62,456 nt of DNA from Chloracidobacterium sp. (GCA_016712045.1 JADJRV010000029.1:1-62456); one strand, 5' to 3'; positions 8,563-16,407 are shown, counted from the first letter of the stretch. Made by a program: numbers and translations. The notes: generated by a model from the sequence alone, not told the origin.

Positions 8563-9000
8563 GTGGCTATTACTATGAGCGACACTGCAACCGTATCAGA
8601 CATTTTTCGCAGAGCACTTGAGATTAGAGCGGCGGACCCAAGCGGCTCCTATAAGGAACTCGCCGCACGTATCGTCAGCGAATACAGCGGCCAGCCGTTT
8701 CCCGAGACGGCGTTTTTGACCATTCCCGAATACGACAATATCGCCCCCGAAGAAGACTGGACCGCCGGACTGCCTATCGTCCTGCGCGGCATCCAAAACC
8801 AAGACTGGAAAGACGTCGCCCACGGCATTGTCATCAGTCTCGAACAGGTCGAAAATTACCCCAAACAATCCGGCCGAGAAGACGACCCGGCGAAAGAGTG
8901 GCGTAACCGCGACAAAGGCATCGCTAGTGCCGAAGAAAAGAATCTCGAAAAATGGATGCCTGAAGAATTAATGGCAATGGCAAAGCGAAACACAAAATAG
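8563..9000 (+). CDS. Hypothetical protein
   Basis: A soluble, acidic protein of about 141-145 residues with no signal peptide. The start is either GTG at 8563 or ATG at 8575 (MSDTATVSDIFRRALEIR); neither has a good ribosome-binding site. The N-terminal half looks helical, the C-terminal part is charged with many Lys/Glu. No family recognised. It stands alone between divergent and convergent neighbours. Confidence 0.55.
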   Translation: MAITMSDTATVSDIFRRALEIRAADPSGSYKELAARIVSEYSGQPFPETAFLTIPEYDNIAPEEDWTAGLPIVLRGIQNQDWKDVAHGIVISLEQVENYPKQSGREDDPAKEWRNRDKGIASAEEKNLEKWMPEELMAMAKRNTK

Positions 9001-9017
9001 TTAAAAATTGAGAATGT

Positions 9018-9044
9018 AAAATGGACAATTGAAAGCCATTTTTT
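9018..9044 (+). terminator. Weak intrinsic terminator
   Basis: AAAATGG (9018-9024) pairs with CCATTTT (9036-9042) across an 11-nt loop and leads into a short T run. AT-rich and weak, but it sits between two convergent genes where a terminator is expected. Confidence 0.4.
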
Positions 9045-9069
9045 CTTAACTACTCTTTGATCTTCTTGT

Positions 9070-9837
9070 TTAAATTACCAGTGCAAGTCCGTCTTTTGCC
9101 TCGATGACTTCACACGGCGGGTCAAACACCGCGACCTCCTTATTAAAATCAACCTCATCCCACTCAGGATAAAAGTGCGTCAGCATCGCGCGTTTTGGGT
9201 GAGCCTTTCTAATTAGAAACATCGCTTCGGCAAGTTCAAGGTGCTTCTGCACGGGCTTATCGCGGACAAAAGAACACTCTAAAACAAACAGATCGACGCG
9301 ATTAGCAAAGGCTGCAAGAGTCTCGTCAAATGCGGTATCTGCCGAATAGACAAGTGTCTTCTCATCGGCATCGCGGATATGGATCGCATGGCTCTCGTCC
9401 GTATGCGGCGTTTTCATTACGACGGCCTCAACGCCCGGCAGGATCTGAAAAGCCTCAAGAGCATCGACCTCATTTACCTCAACAGGAAAAGGCTGTTCAA
9501 GCAAACGATAGTCATTGACGGCGTCAAATCTCGCGAGCAGGGCTTTGAGACCCGCGGGACCGAATATTCGAAGCGGTGATGTGCGTTGCTGCATCTCGGC
9601 TGAATGCTTTGTCCCGGCTAAGAATGGTGCTAGCCCGCCGCAATGATCGAGGTGAAAATGCGAGATCCAGATCGCACCTAAAGCGGTCCAGTCCAACGAT
9701 TCTTCCGTCATCCGAAATATGGCCGACGCCGAGCAATCGAGCAGGATCGTCCCGCCCGTTGTCTCAAGCCAAGAGCCTGAGCTGCTCCGTTTTGCGTGCG
9801 GTATCGAGGTACCGGAACCTAGGACGGTGAGTTTCAT
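9070..9837 (-). CDS. MBL-fold metallohydrolase (RNase Z/phosphodiesterase-like)
   Basis: A 255-residue cytoplasmic protein with the metallo-beta-lactamase fold. It starts MKLTVLGSGTSIPHAKRSSS, as in the RNase Z/ElaC and arylsulfatase-like branch, and carries the zinc motif HFHLDHCGG. Further metal ligands are probably in TPHTDESHA, YSADTAFDE and MLTHFYPEWDE. It lacks a recognisable exosite arm of tRNase Z, so a general phosphodiesterase or hydrolase role is safer. It is divergent from bshB1, 37 nt apart. Confidence 0.82.
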   Translation of the reverse strand: MKLTVLGSGTSIPHAKRSSSGSWLETTGGTILLDCSASAIFRMTEESLDWTALGAIWISHFHLDHCGGLAPFLAGTKHSAEMQQRTSPLRIFGPAGLKALLARFDAVNDYRLLEQPFPVEVNEVDALEAFQILPGVEAVVMKTPHTDESHAIHIRDADEKTLVYSADTAFDETLAAFANRVDLFVLECSFVRDKPVQKHLELAEAMFLIRKAHPKRAMLTHFYPEWDEVDFNKEVAVFDPPCEVIEAKDGLALVI

Positions 9838-9874
9838 ACAGGAATAGTATCAAACCCTGTGCTAAATTAGGTTT

Positions 9875-10609
9875 ATGAGTACGGTGGATATCCTCGCAAT
9901 TTTTGCTCACCCCGACGATCTTGAGCTGTCGGTCGGCGGGACGATGTTGAAGCTAAAAGACCTCGGTTATCGGACTGGGGCACTCGACGTGACACGCGGC
10001 GAGATGGGTACGCGTGGCACGGTCGAGGGGCGTGCGGTGGAGGCTGAAAACGCGGCAAAGATATTAAAGCTCGACATCCGCGATAACCTTGGGCTGCCGG
10101 ACGGTCATGTTTTTGTGACGGACGACGCACGAGTTGCTTTGGTCAGGGCGTTGCGGCGGCTGAAACCCCGACTTATACTCACACATCAAGAAAATGACAG
10201 CCACGCCGATCACGATCACATCGCAATACTGGTGCGCGAATCATCGCGGTTAGCGGCAATGCGAAATTATGACCCCGAAACCGGTGATGAAAAGATCCCG
10301 CCGCCGATCGTTGCTCATAATGTATTTTCGCGGCGTGTCGTCCCGTCATTTATTGTTGATATCTCAGATTTTCTCGATGCAAAAATGGACGCACTGCAGG
10401 CGCACCGATCGCAATTTTACGATCCAAATTCGAGCGAACCCGAAACGATGCTCACGGGGAAAACCTACCTCGACGAGATCGCAAACCGCTCGCGTTATTA
10501 CGGCTCGTTGATCGGAGTCGCGGCGGGTGAACCATTCTTCGTCCGCGAGATGTTAAACGTCAACGACCCTTTTGAATTGCTCACGCGTCCGATGAATCTC
10601 TACTCTTGA
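9875..10609 (+). CDS. bshB1: Bacillithiol biosynthesis deacetylase BshB1
   Basis: Zinc-dependent N-acetylglucosaminyl-malate deacetylase, the second step of bacillithiol synthesis, of the LmbE/PIG-L fold. The 244-residue protein shows AHPDDLELSVGGT (metal-binding H-x-x-D-D), DVTRGEMGTRGT, and HQENDSHADHDH, with DALQAHRSQF near the end, all as in BshB1. Length matches the family. The J-domain gene starts 3 nt after its stop, so they are probably co-transcribed. bshA and bshC are not in the window. Confidence 0.9.
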   Translation: MSTVDILAIFAHPDDLELSVGGTMLKLKDLGYRTGALDVTRGEMGTRGTVEGRAVEAENAAKILKLDIRDNLGLPDGHVFVTDDARVALVRALRRLKPRLILTHQENDSHADHDHIAILVRESSRLAAMRNYDPETGDEKIPPPIVAHNVFSRRVVPSFIVDISDFLDAKMDALQAHRSQFYDPNSSEPETMLTGKTYLDEIANRSRYYGSLIGVAAGEPFFVREMLNVNDPFELLTRPMNLYS

Positions 10610-10612
10610 TCA

Positions 10613-11440
10613 ATGACCCCTTTAGCCCCCGAAGAGATCGAACTCGATAAAAAACGCCGCGTCCTCGAACGGCTAAAGGATCGGCTTGCCGACCGCGAAG
10701 AGGAGATGACCGATCTGCGGGCGTTGCAGCAGCAGTTTGAGGCGCAATATACGATGGGCGTCGCGCGGCTTTATGCCGAGTTTGATGATATCGAGGCTCA
10801 GATCGCCGAGGAAGAGGTAAAGCTAGTACCCGACGACGAAGAGATCAAGAAAAAGGCCGAGGAGATGCGTCGCCGTGCCGAAGAATCTGCCGCTCGTGCC
10901 GCCGAAGAGGCCGATGCCGCCGACCGAAAATTTAACCCGACCGCTGAAGCCAAAAAGGCCTATCACAACCTAGCCCGCATCATCCACCCCGACCTCGCAC
11001 TCGATGCCGGGGAAAAAGAAAAACGCCACGGGCTGATGGCGGAGCTAAACGCCGCCTATTCCGCGGGTGATCAAACAAAACTCAACAAACTTGTCGAAGA
11101 TTTTCGCAACAGCCCCGATCTGGTTAGCGGCGACACCGTTGGCGATGAGCTGGTGCGGGCGATCCGTCAGATATTTCAGATCAAGGTCAGGCTCGGCGAG
11201 CTGGTCAATGAGCGGGCAGAGATCGAGGGTTCGGAGCTTTATGACCTAAGAAAAAGGGTCGAGGACGAGATGGTGGAGGGCCGCGATCTGCTTGCACAAA
11301 TGTCGAACCGCACCCGCGTACATATCAAAAAATCAGAGCGTCGGCTCGCAAATCTCAGAAGTGTCAATCGTGCTCAGGAAGAGTATGTAAAGGAAACTTT
11401 TGGGATGGATATCAAGGACTTTAGGCCGTCTGACCAATAG
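10613..11440 (+). CDS. Coiled-coil protein with a J-like domain
   Basis: A 275-residue soluble protein. Residues 1-100 are a long Glu/Lys/Arg-rich coiled coil. Residues about 105-165 look like a DnaJ J-domain: AYHNLARIIHPDLA contains the HPD tripeptide that stimulates DnaK ATPase, followed by a helix with MAELNAAYSAGD. A second coiled-coil region ends the protein. It probably acts as a DnaK co-chaperone or a J-domain scaffold; the client is unknown. Its 3' end overlaps the convergent TPR gene by 20 nt. Confidence 0.75.
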   Translation: MTPLAPEEIELDKKRRVLERLKDRLADREEEMTDLRALQQQFEAQYTMGVARLYAEFDDIEAQIAEEEVKLVPDDEEIKKKAEEMRRRAEESAARAAEEADAADRKFNPTAEAKKAYHNLARIIHPDLALDAGEKEKRHGLMAELNAAYSAGDQTKLNKLVEDFRNSPDLVSGDTVGDELVRAIRQIFQIKVRLGELVNERAEIEGSELYDLRKRVEDEMVEGRDLLAQMSNRTRVHIKKSERRLANLRSVNRAQEEYVKETFGMDIKDFRPSDQ

Positions 11441-12884
11441 GCTCGACGATCATCTTGCCGTCCGCATTTTGGCCGTCGCGACAAACGCCGACGATCTTGC
11501 CCTTGATCGTGATGGCGTTCTCATCAAACAGATGCGGCTGGCCCGACCCGCTTTCTAGACAGACCATACCAAAATCCGAATCGTAATAACCGCAGACGAC
11601 AGCGCCGCTGTCCCGTTCGACCGCCGCGACCAGATCGCCGCGATCCACTTTTTCATTGACGGTCACCGCGAGCGAGCCTTTTGGGATGCCAAGATCGTCG
11701 AGGTGCGAGTTGTTTATCCAGACACCGCTGTATTCACTGTATTTTGACAGCGACGCAGGGATGACAAGTTCGAGTTCGTTAGGGTCGGCGGAAAAGTTGC
11801 TTTTGGCTGTTTGTTTATCGGGATCAAGGGCGTTTTGAAATTCGTCGATCAGAGCCCTTGCTGCCATGTCGCCGGTCTGTCGCCGCGTGATATCAACGGC
11901 TTCCATCATCGACAGGACCGCGTCCTGGAAATTATCGAGAATGAGCAAGGTTTTTGCCCGCGTCATTAACGACTCGGCAAGATATGCCTGATTCTCGCTC
12001 TTGCGCAACACGGCGATCGAACGATCGGTATAATTTAGCGCCGCTTCCGGCAACGTTTCCGCCAGACATATCTGTGCTTTTGTCTCAAGCGACGAACCTT
12101 CGCGAGTCCTGTCTCTTAATTTTTTGTAGATCCCGATTGCGGCGTCAACCGAACTGTGGGCGAGCCGAAAATTGCCGCCGTTCATGTGCAGCAACGCCAA
12201 ATTATTCTCGACCGTGGCTAGATAAATGCGGTGCCGCGACTTTTCGTGATATGTTTTCGCGAGCGTAAAGTAGGTAAGAGCCTCTGAGCTGCGGCCAGTG
12301 TCTTTGAGCGAAATGCCCATATTTGAGCATATCGAGGCGTTAAGCAAAGCGTCGCCAAATTTGCGAAAATCCTCTTCGACCGAGCGGCAGTAAGCAATAT
12401 TTTGTTCGTGTTTTTTGAGCGAGAGAAAGTTGAGGCTGCGGATCTTAAAAGATTGAAGCCTTATATGAGAGGTGCGAGGCAAGTTATGGTCAAGTGCTAT
12501 ATCGAGCCAGAGATCGGTTTCGCGATATTCACCTGTTCGCCAATACGTTAGGGCGATCAGATTTTCACACTCGGCGATCTTTTCAACATTTCTAAGCTCT
12601 TGAAAAATCTCGCGAACAGCCGTAAGAATATTTTTTGAGTGCTCCTGAGCACCGACGATCATTTCATTGTGCCCGTAAAAGCCGATCAAACTGCCGTATC
12701 TAAGTTGCAACTCTGCGGCATCTTCGACACTAAGTTCTGTCGTTTCAGGCACGCGCGACAGATCCTCCCAACCATCACTGATCAGGCCGAGCGCTTCAGC
12801 GTATCGACCGCTACGTTCGAGTTTGCTAAGTTTGCGGAATAAAACGACCGGTTTAAAACCGGTTCGAATGTTGAGAGTCTCCAT
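11421..12884 (-). CDS. TPR protein fused to a LexA/S24-like fold
   Basis: A 487-residue soluble protein. Residues about 15-360 are a chain of TPR-like helical hairpins (for example SSEALTYFTLAKTYHEKS and LAETLPEAALNYTDRSI). Residues about 385-485 line up with the LexA C-terminal domain: NNSHLDDLGIPKGSLAVTV matches GDSM-x-x-x-GI, and ITIKGKIVGVCRDG matches the terminal strand. The catalytic Ser position is kept but the Lys position appears to be Cys (AVVCGYY), so self-cleavage is unlikely. It is divergent from a small exported Cys-rich protein across a palindrome, an arrangement that recalls TPR peptide receptors. Function is not established. Confidence 0.72.
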   Translation of the reverse strand: METLNIRTGFKPVVLFRKLSKLERSGRYAEALGLISDGWEDLSRVPETTELSVEDAAELQLRYGSLIGFYGHNEMIVGAQEHSKNILTAVREIFQELRNVEKIAECENLIALTYWRTGEYRETDLWLDIALDHNLPRTSHIRLQSFKIRSLNFLSLKKHEQNIAYCRSVEEDFRKFGDALLNASICSNMGISLKDTGRSSEALTYFTLAKTYHEKSRHRIYLATVENNLALLHMNGGNFRLAHSSVDAAIGIYKKLRDRTREGSSLETKAQICLAETLPEAALNYTDRSIAVLRKSENQAYLAESLMTRAKTLLILDNFQDAVLSMMEAVDITRRQTGDMAARALIDEFQNALDPDKQTAKSNFSADPNELELVIPASLSKYSEYSGVWINNSHLDDLGIPKGSLAVTVNEKVDRGDLVAAVERDSGAVVCGYYDSDFGMVCLESGSGQPHLFDENAITIKGKIVGVCRDGQNADGKMIVEPIGQTA

Positions 12885-12917
12885 AAGCCGCTACAAATTT
12901 CTCTGATAGTATATGCC

Positions 12918-12935
12918 TGATGTGCGTGCACATCA
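12918..12935. promoter_or_regulatory. Palindrome between divergent TPR-S24 and small peptide genes
   Basis: TGATGTGC-GT-GCACATCA is a perfect 8-bp inverted repeat with a 2-nt spacer. It lies 34 nt before the TPR gene start and 27 nt before the small exported protein start, a good place for a shared operator. The cognate regulator is unknown; the CI-like protein at 13220 is one candidate, but its own presumed operator (13663-13686) has a different sequence. Confidence 0.5.
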
Positions 12936-12961
12936 AGACTAAAAACTATTGGAGAAAAAAA

Positions 12962-13195
12962 ATGAAAACGACTATTAAACTGTTCTTGATCGTATCGATG
13001 TTCTGCGCGACCGTCCTTGCTGACGGCAATCAGGGTAGCGGCGGTTATAAATGCGAAAACGGACAAGAAACTTGCCCGCCGCCATGCACCGAAAATTGTG
13101 GCGGTGATTTTGCTACGACGGCACCCGGCGATGGCCAGATCTCGGTCGATATCCTCACGGCGATCGCAGAAGAGATCTATATGATCGGCTTCTAA
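12962..13195 (+). CDS. Small exported Cys-rich protein
   Basis: A 77-residue protein. The start is the ATG at 12962, with GGAGAA 5 nt upstream; an earlier in-frame start at 12920 lies in the palindrome and would spoil the signal peptide. The signal peptide (MKTTIKLFLIVSMFCATVLA) is followed by a short mature part with four Cys in YKCENGQETCPPPCTENC, a Gly/Ala/Thr linker, and an amphipathic C-terminal helix ending IYMIGF. No family recognised. It could be a secreted peptide precursor or a small envelope protein. It is divergent from the TPR-S24 gene and convergent with the CI-like regulator gene. Confidence 0.65.
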   Translation: MKTTIKLFLIVSMFCATVLADGNQGSGGYKCENGQETCPPPCTENCGGDFATTAPGDGQISVDILTAIAEEIYMIGF

Positions 13196-13219
13196 TTGAC
13201 CGTTAGATCCGAGCCACCG

Positions 13220-13657
13220 TTAAGGTTGACTCCCGGTCAAGGTCTCGACTTCGTCTAAGACCTTTTCCGACATTAACTCGCTTGGCTGTAATCTAACGAT
13301 CCTGGGCTCGCCCGCGTTTTGGCTCCCGCTCATTTCGTTGATTACTTCCACTTTGACCCTCCTGACCAATTCGTTGAATTGGCCGGTAGATATTGGTGTG
13401 TCTTGTGGTGACGTTCCGTCAAGAAATTTTTTTCCGCGACCGGTCAGCAGCCAGTCGATCGAGCATGACGTGCGCTCGGCGATCGTGATGAGGACTTCGG
13501 TCTGCGGCAGCCGGCCATTTAGATAATTCTTGGCTGCCTGATAGGAAATGTTCAACAATAGCCGAACCTTGGACGGCTCAGCCGAACCGCAGGCTTCGAT
13601 GAATCTGGCTGTAAATGCAGAATTCTTGTCCATTATTGAATTTGCGCTTGACACCAT
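13220..13657 (-). CDS. CI-repressor-like HTH transcriptional regulator
   Basis: A 145-residue (or 137-residue) DNA-binding protein. Residues about 10-70 resemble the bacteriophage CI repressor HTH (PF07022): SKVRLLLNISYQAAKNYLNG followed by LPQTEVLITIAERT and SIDWLLTGRGKKFL, the usual 'WLLTG' end of this domain. The C-terminal 60 residues are charged and not a peptidase. Starts at 13657 (MVSSANSIM) and 13633 (MDKNSAF) are both possible; a longer start at 13684 would fall inside the perfect palindrome and is unlikely. The palindrome directly upstream suggests autoregulation. No other phage genes are nearby. Confidence 0.75.
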   Translation of the reverse strand: MVSSANSIMDKNSAFTARFIEACGSAEPSKVRLLLNISYQAAKNYLNGRLPQTEVLITIAERTSCSIDWLLTGRGKKFLDGTSPQDTPISTGQFNELVRRVKVEVINEMSGSQNAGEPRIVRLQPSELMSEKVLDEVETLTGSQP

Positions 13658-13662
13658 TAAAT

Positions 13663-13686
13663 GATTGTGTAAAATTTTACACAATC
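13663..13686. promoter_or_regulatory. Perfect 24-bp palindromic operator with overlapping promoter
   Basis: The sequence GATTGTGTAAAA followed by its exact reverse complement TTTTACACAATC lies just before the CI-like gene. On the plus strand, TTGACA (13648-13653), a 16-nt spacer and TAAAAT (13670-13675) form a good sigma-70-type promoter that the palindrome covers. On the minus strand a TATACT at about 13695-13700 could drive the regulator gene. Binding here would control both directions. Confidence 0.7.
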
Positions 13687-13836
13687 GTTCAGTTATCGAG
13701 TATAACGAACGAATGATAAATATACAAAGTTATTCTTTGTATTAAAAAAAAGATTAGTTTTCGCGACCGCATACACCCTGTATGCGACGCGAAAATAGGG
13801 GGCAACGGTGTGGGAGACGTTGCCTCCGCCCTTTTT
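13686..13836 (+). ncRNA. Candidate structured RNA: four consecutive hairpins
   Basis: This 150-nt gap has no convincing coding frame but contains four inverted repeats in a row: CGTTC/GAACG (13686-13711), ATACAAAG/CTTTGTAT (13722-13742), a double stem TTTTCGCG + CGCATACA with partners (13758-13795), and GGGGGCAACG/CGTTGCCTCC (13798-13827), the last followed by TTTTT. A plus-strand promoter at 13648-13675 would give a transcript of about 155 nt ending at this T run. Alternatively the two right-hand hairpins are simply the minus-strand terminator of the flavoprotein gene. Expression is unproven. Confidence 0.35.
13742..13795 (-). terminator. Terminator of the HI0933-type flavoprotein gene
   Basis: On the minus strand, a long two-part hairpin (CGCGAAAA/TTTTCGCG outside, CGCATACA/TGTATGCG inside, 13758-13795) is followed after a few bases by a run of eight T. 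It lies 40 nt beyond the flavoprotein stop and upstream of the regulator gene. Confidence 0.6.
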
Positions 13837-14992
13837 AAATCGCATTTCCGGCGGCAAACCCCGACGACCACGCCCATTGAAAGTTGTATCCGCCGAGCCA
13901 ACCCGTCACGTCGACAACCTCACCAATAAAGTAAAGCCCCGGCATCTTTTTCGACTCCATCGTTTTTGACGAGAGTTCGTTTGTAGAAATACCGCCGAGC
14001 GTAACCTCGGCGCGGTCATAGCCCTCAGTGGTTGAAAATTTGACCTGCCAGTCGGTGAGCTTCTCGGCCAGGTGTTCAAACTCGCCGTCATTCATTTGAA
14101 ATAGAGGCTTGTTTTCAAATTCCCGCTCGGCAAAAGCAGTCGCAAACCGTTGCGGCAATATCTCGGCGAGTAAATTACCCAGATTTTTTCTACTGCCACG
14201 GCTAGCGGTGAGATGTTTCACGACGTCTGTTTCAGGTGCGAGGTGAAACGAGACAGGATTGCCCGCCCGCCAGTAATTTGAGATCTGCAAAACCGCCGGC
14301 CCGGACATCCCGCGATGCGTAAATACAATATTTTCGCGGAAAGCTTGTTCTTTAGTAGACGCGATCACCTCCATCGAGATCCCGGCCAGCGGCGTGTAGG
14401 CCTTGCCCTCCATCACCAGAGCGACAAGCGACGGCCTCGTTTCGACGATCTTGAGTCCAAATTGACGTGCGATGTCATAGCCAAATGCGGTGGCACCGAT
14501 CTTTGGAAACGATAGCCCGCCGCATGCGACGATCAGTTTTGCAGATGTAAACGTCCCCTGGCTAGTCTCAACCTCAAAGCAGCCATCCTGACTAACACTC
14601 GTCACGGTGCATCCGGTCATTATCCGCACTTTTGCCTTGCTGCATTCGGTCAGCAGCATTTCAACGATCTGCCGTGAGCTTTCACGGCAAAAAAGCTGGC
14701 CCAGAGTTTTCTCGTAATACGCGATCTTGTGTCTGCGGACTAGCTCGATAAAATCTTGCGGCGTAAACCCGGCCAATGCGGATTTACAAAAGTGAGGATT
14801 TTGGGAAATAAAATTTTCAGCGGTGACGTTGAGGTTCGTAAAATTGCACCGCCCACCGCCCGATATGACGATCTTGCGGCCAACCTCTTGATTGTGCTCG
14901 ATCACCAAAACCTTTTTGCCGCGCTTGCCTGCCGTTATAGCGCAAAACAAGCCTGCGGCCCCGCCGCCGATAACGATGGCGTCAAAGTTCAT
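13835..14992 (-). CDS. HI0933/YhiN-family FAD-dependent oxidoreductase
   Basis: A 385-residue flavoprotein of the HI0933-like group (TIGR00275). It has the N-terminal dinucleotide motif DAIVIGGGAAGLFCAI, the family hallmark GRKIVISGGGRCNFTN, and the C-terminal GLYFIGEVVDVTGWLGGYNFQ. Length is typical. Family members are cytoplasmic and reactions are poorly known. The upstream DinB stop codon abuts its ATG with no gap, so the two genes are co-transcribed and probably coupled. Confidence 0.9.
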   Translation of the reverse strand: MNFDAIVIGGGAAGLFCAITAGKRGKKVLVIEHNQEVGRKIVISGGGRCNFTNLNVTAENFISQNPHFCKSALAGFTPQDFIELVRRHKIAYYEKTLGQLFCRESSRQIVEMLLTECSKAKVRIMTGCTVTSVSQDGCFEVETSQGTFTSAKLIVACGGLSFPKIGATAFGYDIARQFGLKIVETRPSLVALVMEGKAYTPLAGISMEVIASTKEQAFRENIVFTHRGMSGPAVLQISNYWRAGNPVSFHLAPETDVVKHLTASRGSRKNLGNLLAEILPQRFATAFAEREFENKPLFQMNDGEFEHLAEKLTDWQVKFSTTEGYDRAEVTLGGISTNELSSKTMESKKMPGLYFIGEVVDVTGWLGGYNFQWAWSSGFAAGNAI

Positions 14993-15505
14993 TTATGATA
15001 GGTACCGCTCTTGTAAAATGTTGACGTGATGTTTAACGTGGCCCGCCATTATATACACGAGAGCCCGTACCGAAACAGGATTATTGCTCGCTGTTCCGAT
15101 CCGAAGTGAGGCTTCGTCAGAAAGATTTTTTACAAGCAGCAGATTTGCCCGCCGCTCGTGCTCAAATTCGTCAAGCAGATCAGCGAACAAACGATCGTTT
15201 GCGTTGGATGTCTCGATGTAATCGTCTTGCTCAAAACCCTCGATCGGAGTTTTATCGCCGCGCGATATTCGTAGGATGCGGTATGCAAAGATCCGCTCGC
15301 CATCGATGAGATGGCTCAGCAATTCCTTTATCGTCCATTTTCCGTCTGCATAGGCGTACGTACCTTTTTCCTCAGGCACGCCGGAAATCATACCTCGCAG
15401 GTCCGCCGCTTGTGCTTCCAAAACAGGTAGGACCGTATCGTCCTCGATCAGCGAGACATAGGTGTTGTAATACGGAGCAAACTCGTGCGTTTCAGGTCTG
15501 TTCAT
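14993..15505 (-). CDS. DinB/YfiT-like metal-binding protein
   Basis: A 170-residue four-helix-bundle protein of the DinB superfamily. The metal-binding His residues are in ELLSHLIDGERIFAY and in GHVKHHVNIL near the C-terminus. Some members are bacillithiol S-transferases; the presence of bshB1 5 kb away makes that plausible but unproven. First gene of a two-gene operon with the HI0933-type flavoprotein. Confidence 0.85.
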   Translation of the reverse strand: MNRPETHEFAPYYNTYVSLIEDDTVLPVLEAQAADLRGMISGVPEEKGTYAYADGKWTIKELLSHLIDGERIFAYRILRISRGDKTPIEGFEQDDYIETSNANDRLFADLLDEFEHERRANLLLVKNLSDEASLRIGTASNNPVSVRALVYIMAGHVKHHVNILQERYLS

Positions 15506-15553
15506 AATGCGGTATATTATCAGAGTCGTTGGGAAAATACTCGCCTGTAGTTT

Positions 15554-15940
15554 ATGAGATCGTATGTACTACTAATTGCCGCCTTTTTTTTGGTAGGCCC
15601 GTCACTGGTCTACGGCCAAGGCGGCAAAGCCGAACCTATACGAATAGTTTTGGCGGCACAAAACTCAAGCGCTGTACTAAAAGGAACATTACGGAACGGC
15701 CAGGTAAAAGATTATGTATTTGCGGGCTTTAAAGGTCAGACCGTGACCATCAAAAATGCCACGTGGAATATCTTTGATTTTCGTGTTTTTAACGAAGAGT
15801 TTTTTGACGAGGGCGATTTTGACAGCTCGTCCACCTATACTTTTGAGATTCCTGAGACTGACGATTATCTATTTACCGTCAGGAAAAAAATTGCGGGGCC
15901 GCGAGTCTCACGTTTTTCGATGATCATAACAATTAAATAG
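15554..15940 (+). CDS. Small exported beta-rich protein (PPC-like), copy 1
   Basis: A 128-residue exported protein. After the signal peptide (ending VYGQ) comes GGKAEPIRIVLAAQ, then GTLRNGQVKDYVFAGFKGQTV and IPETDDYLFTV, a pattern close to the bacterial pre-peptidase C-terminal (PPC) beta-sandwich. Closely related in layout to the next gene at 16018. Likely periplasmic or outer-membrane associated; function unknown. Confidence 0.7.
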   Translation: MRSYVLLIAAFFLVGPSLVYGQGGKAEPIRIVLAAQNSSAVLKGTLRNGQVKDYVFAGFKGQTVTIKNATWNIFDFRVFNEEFFDEGDFDSSSTYTFEIPETDDYLFTVRKKIAGPRVSRFSMIITIK

Positions 15941-16017
15941 ACAAACCTGTCGGGCGATATCCGCATCGTATCGCGGTTGAGAAATCTGAATCGAATATTT
16001 AAGGAGAGTCCATCACA

Positions 16018-16407
16018 ATGAAAAGAGTTTCTTTTCTGTTAGTTATCACATTTTTCGCATTAGCAGTTTCATCATTTGCTCAAGGCGGCGGGAAGGCCGA
16101 ACCCGGCCGAGTCCAGTTTGCCAAGGGCAAATCCAGCACAGTGCTCACGGGCACTCTCTCGGGCGATCAGGAGCAAGAGTTCGTCTTTGGTGCCAAAAAG
16201 GGACAGACCGTTTATATCACCAACCCCGACTCGGTTAAATTTGCCTACAAGCTGTTTAACGACGACGTCAGCAACGACAGCACCGATCTGGCAGAACCGA
16301 CGATGGAATTTGTTGTGCCGGAAACGGGTGACTACATGCTGTTTGTCAGGCGGGCAAATAACACGCCCAAATCTGCTAAGTTCTCGATCACATTAGCCAT
16401 CCAGTAA
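16018..16407 (+). CDS. Small exported beta-rich protein (PPC-like), copy 2
   Basis: A 129-residue paralogue of the preceding gene: signal peptide ending SSFAQ, then GGGKAEPGRVQFAKG, GTLSGDQEQEFVFGAKKGQTV and VPETGDYMLFVRR. The ribosome-binding site AAGGAG precedes the ATG. The two copies have diverged considerably outside these motifs, so the duplication is not recent. It is 34 nt upstream of the yceI-like gene and probably shares its transcript. Confidence 0.75.
   Translation: MKRVSFLLVITFFALAVSSFAQGGGKAEPGRVQFAKGKSSTVLTGTLSGDQEQEFVFGAKKGQTVYITNPDSVKFAYKLFNDDVSNDSTDLAEPTMEFVVPETGDYMLFVRRANNTPKSAKFSITLAIQ

Noticed and set aside
13220..13684. Prophage remnant suggested by the CI-like repressor
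   Set aside because: No integrase, structural, lysis or replication gene is nearby and both flanks are ordinary chromosomal genes.
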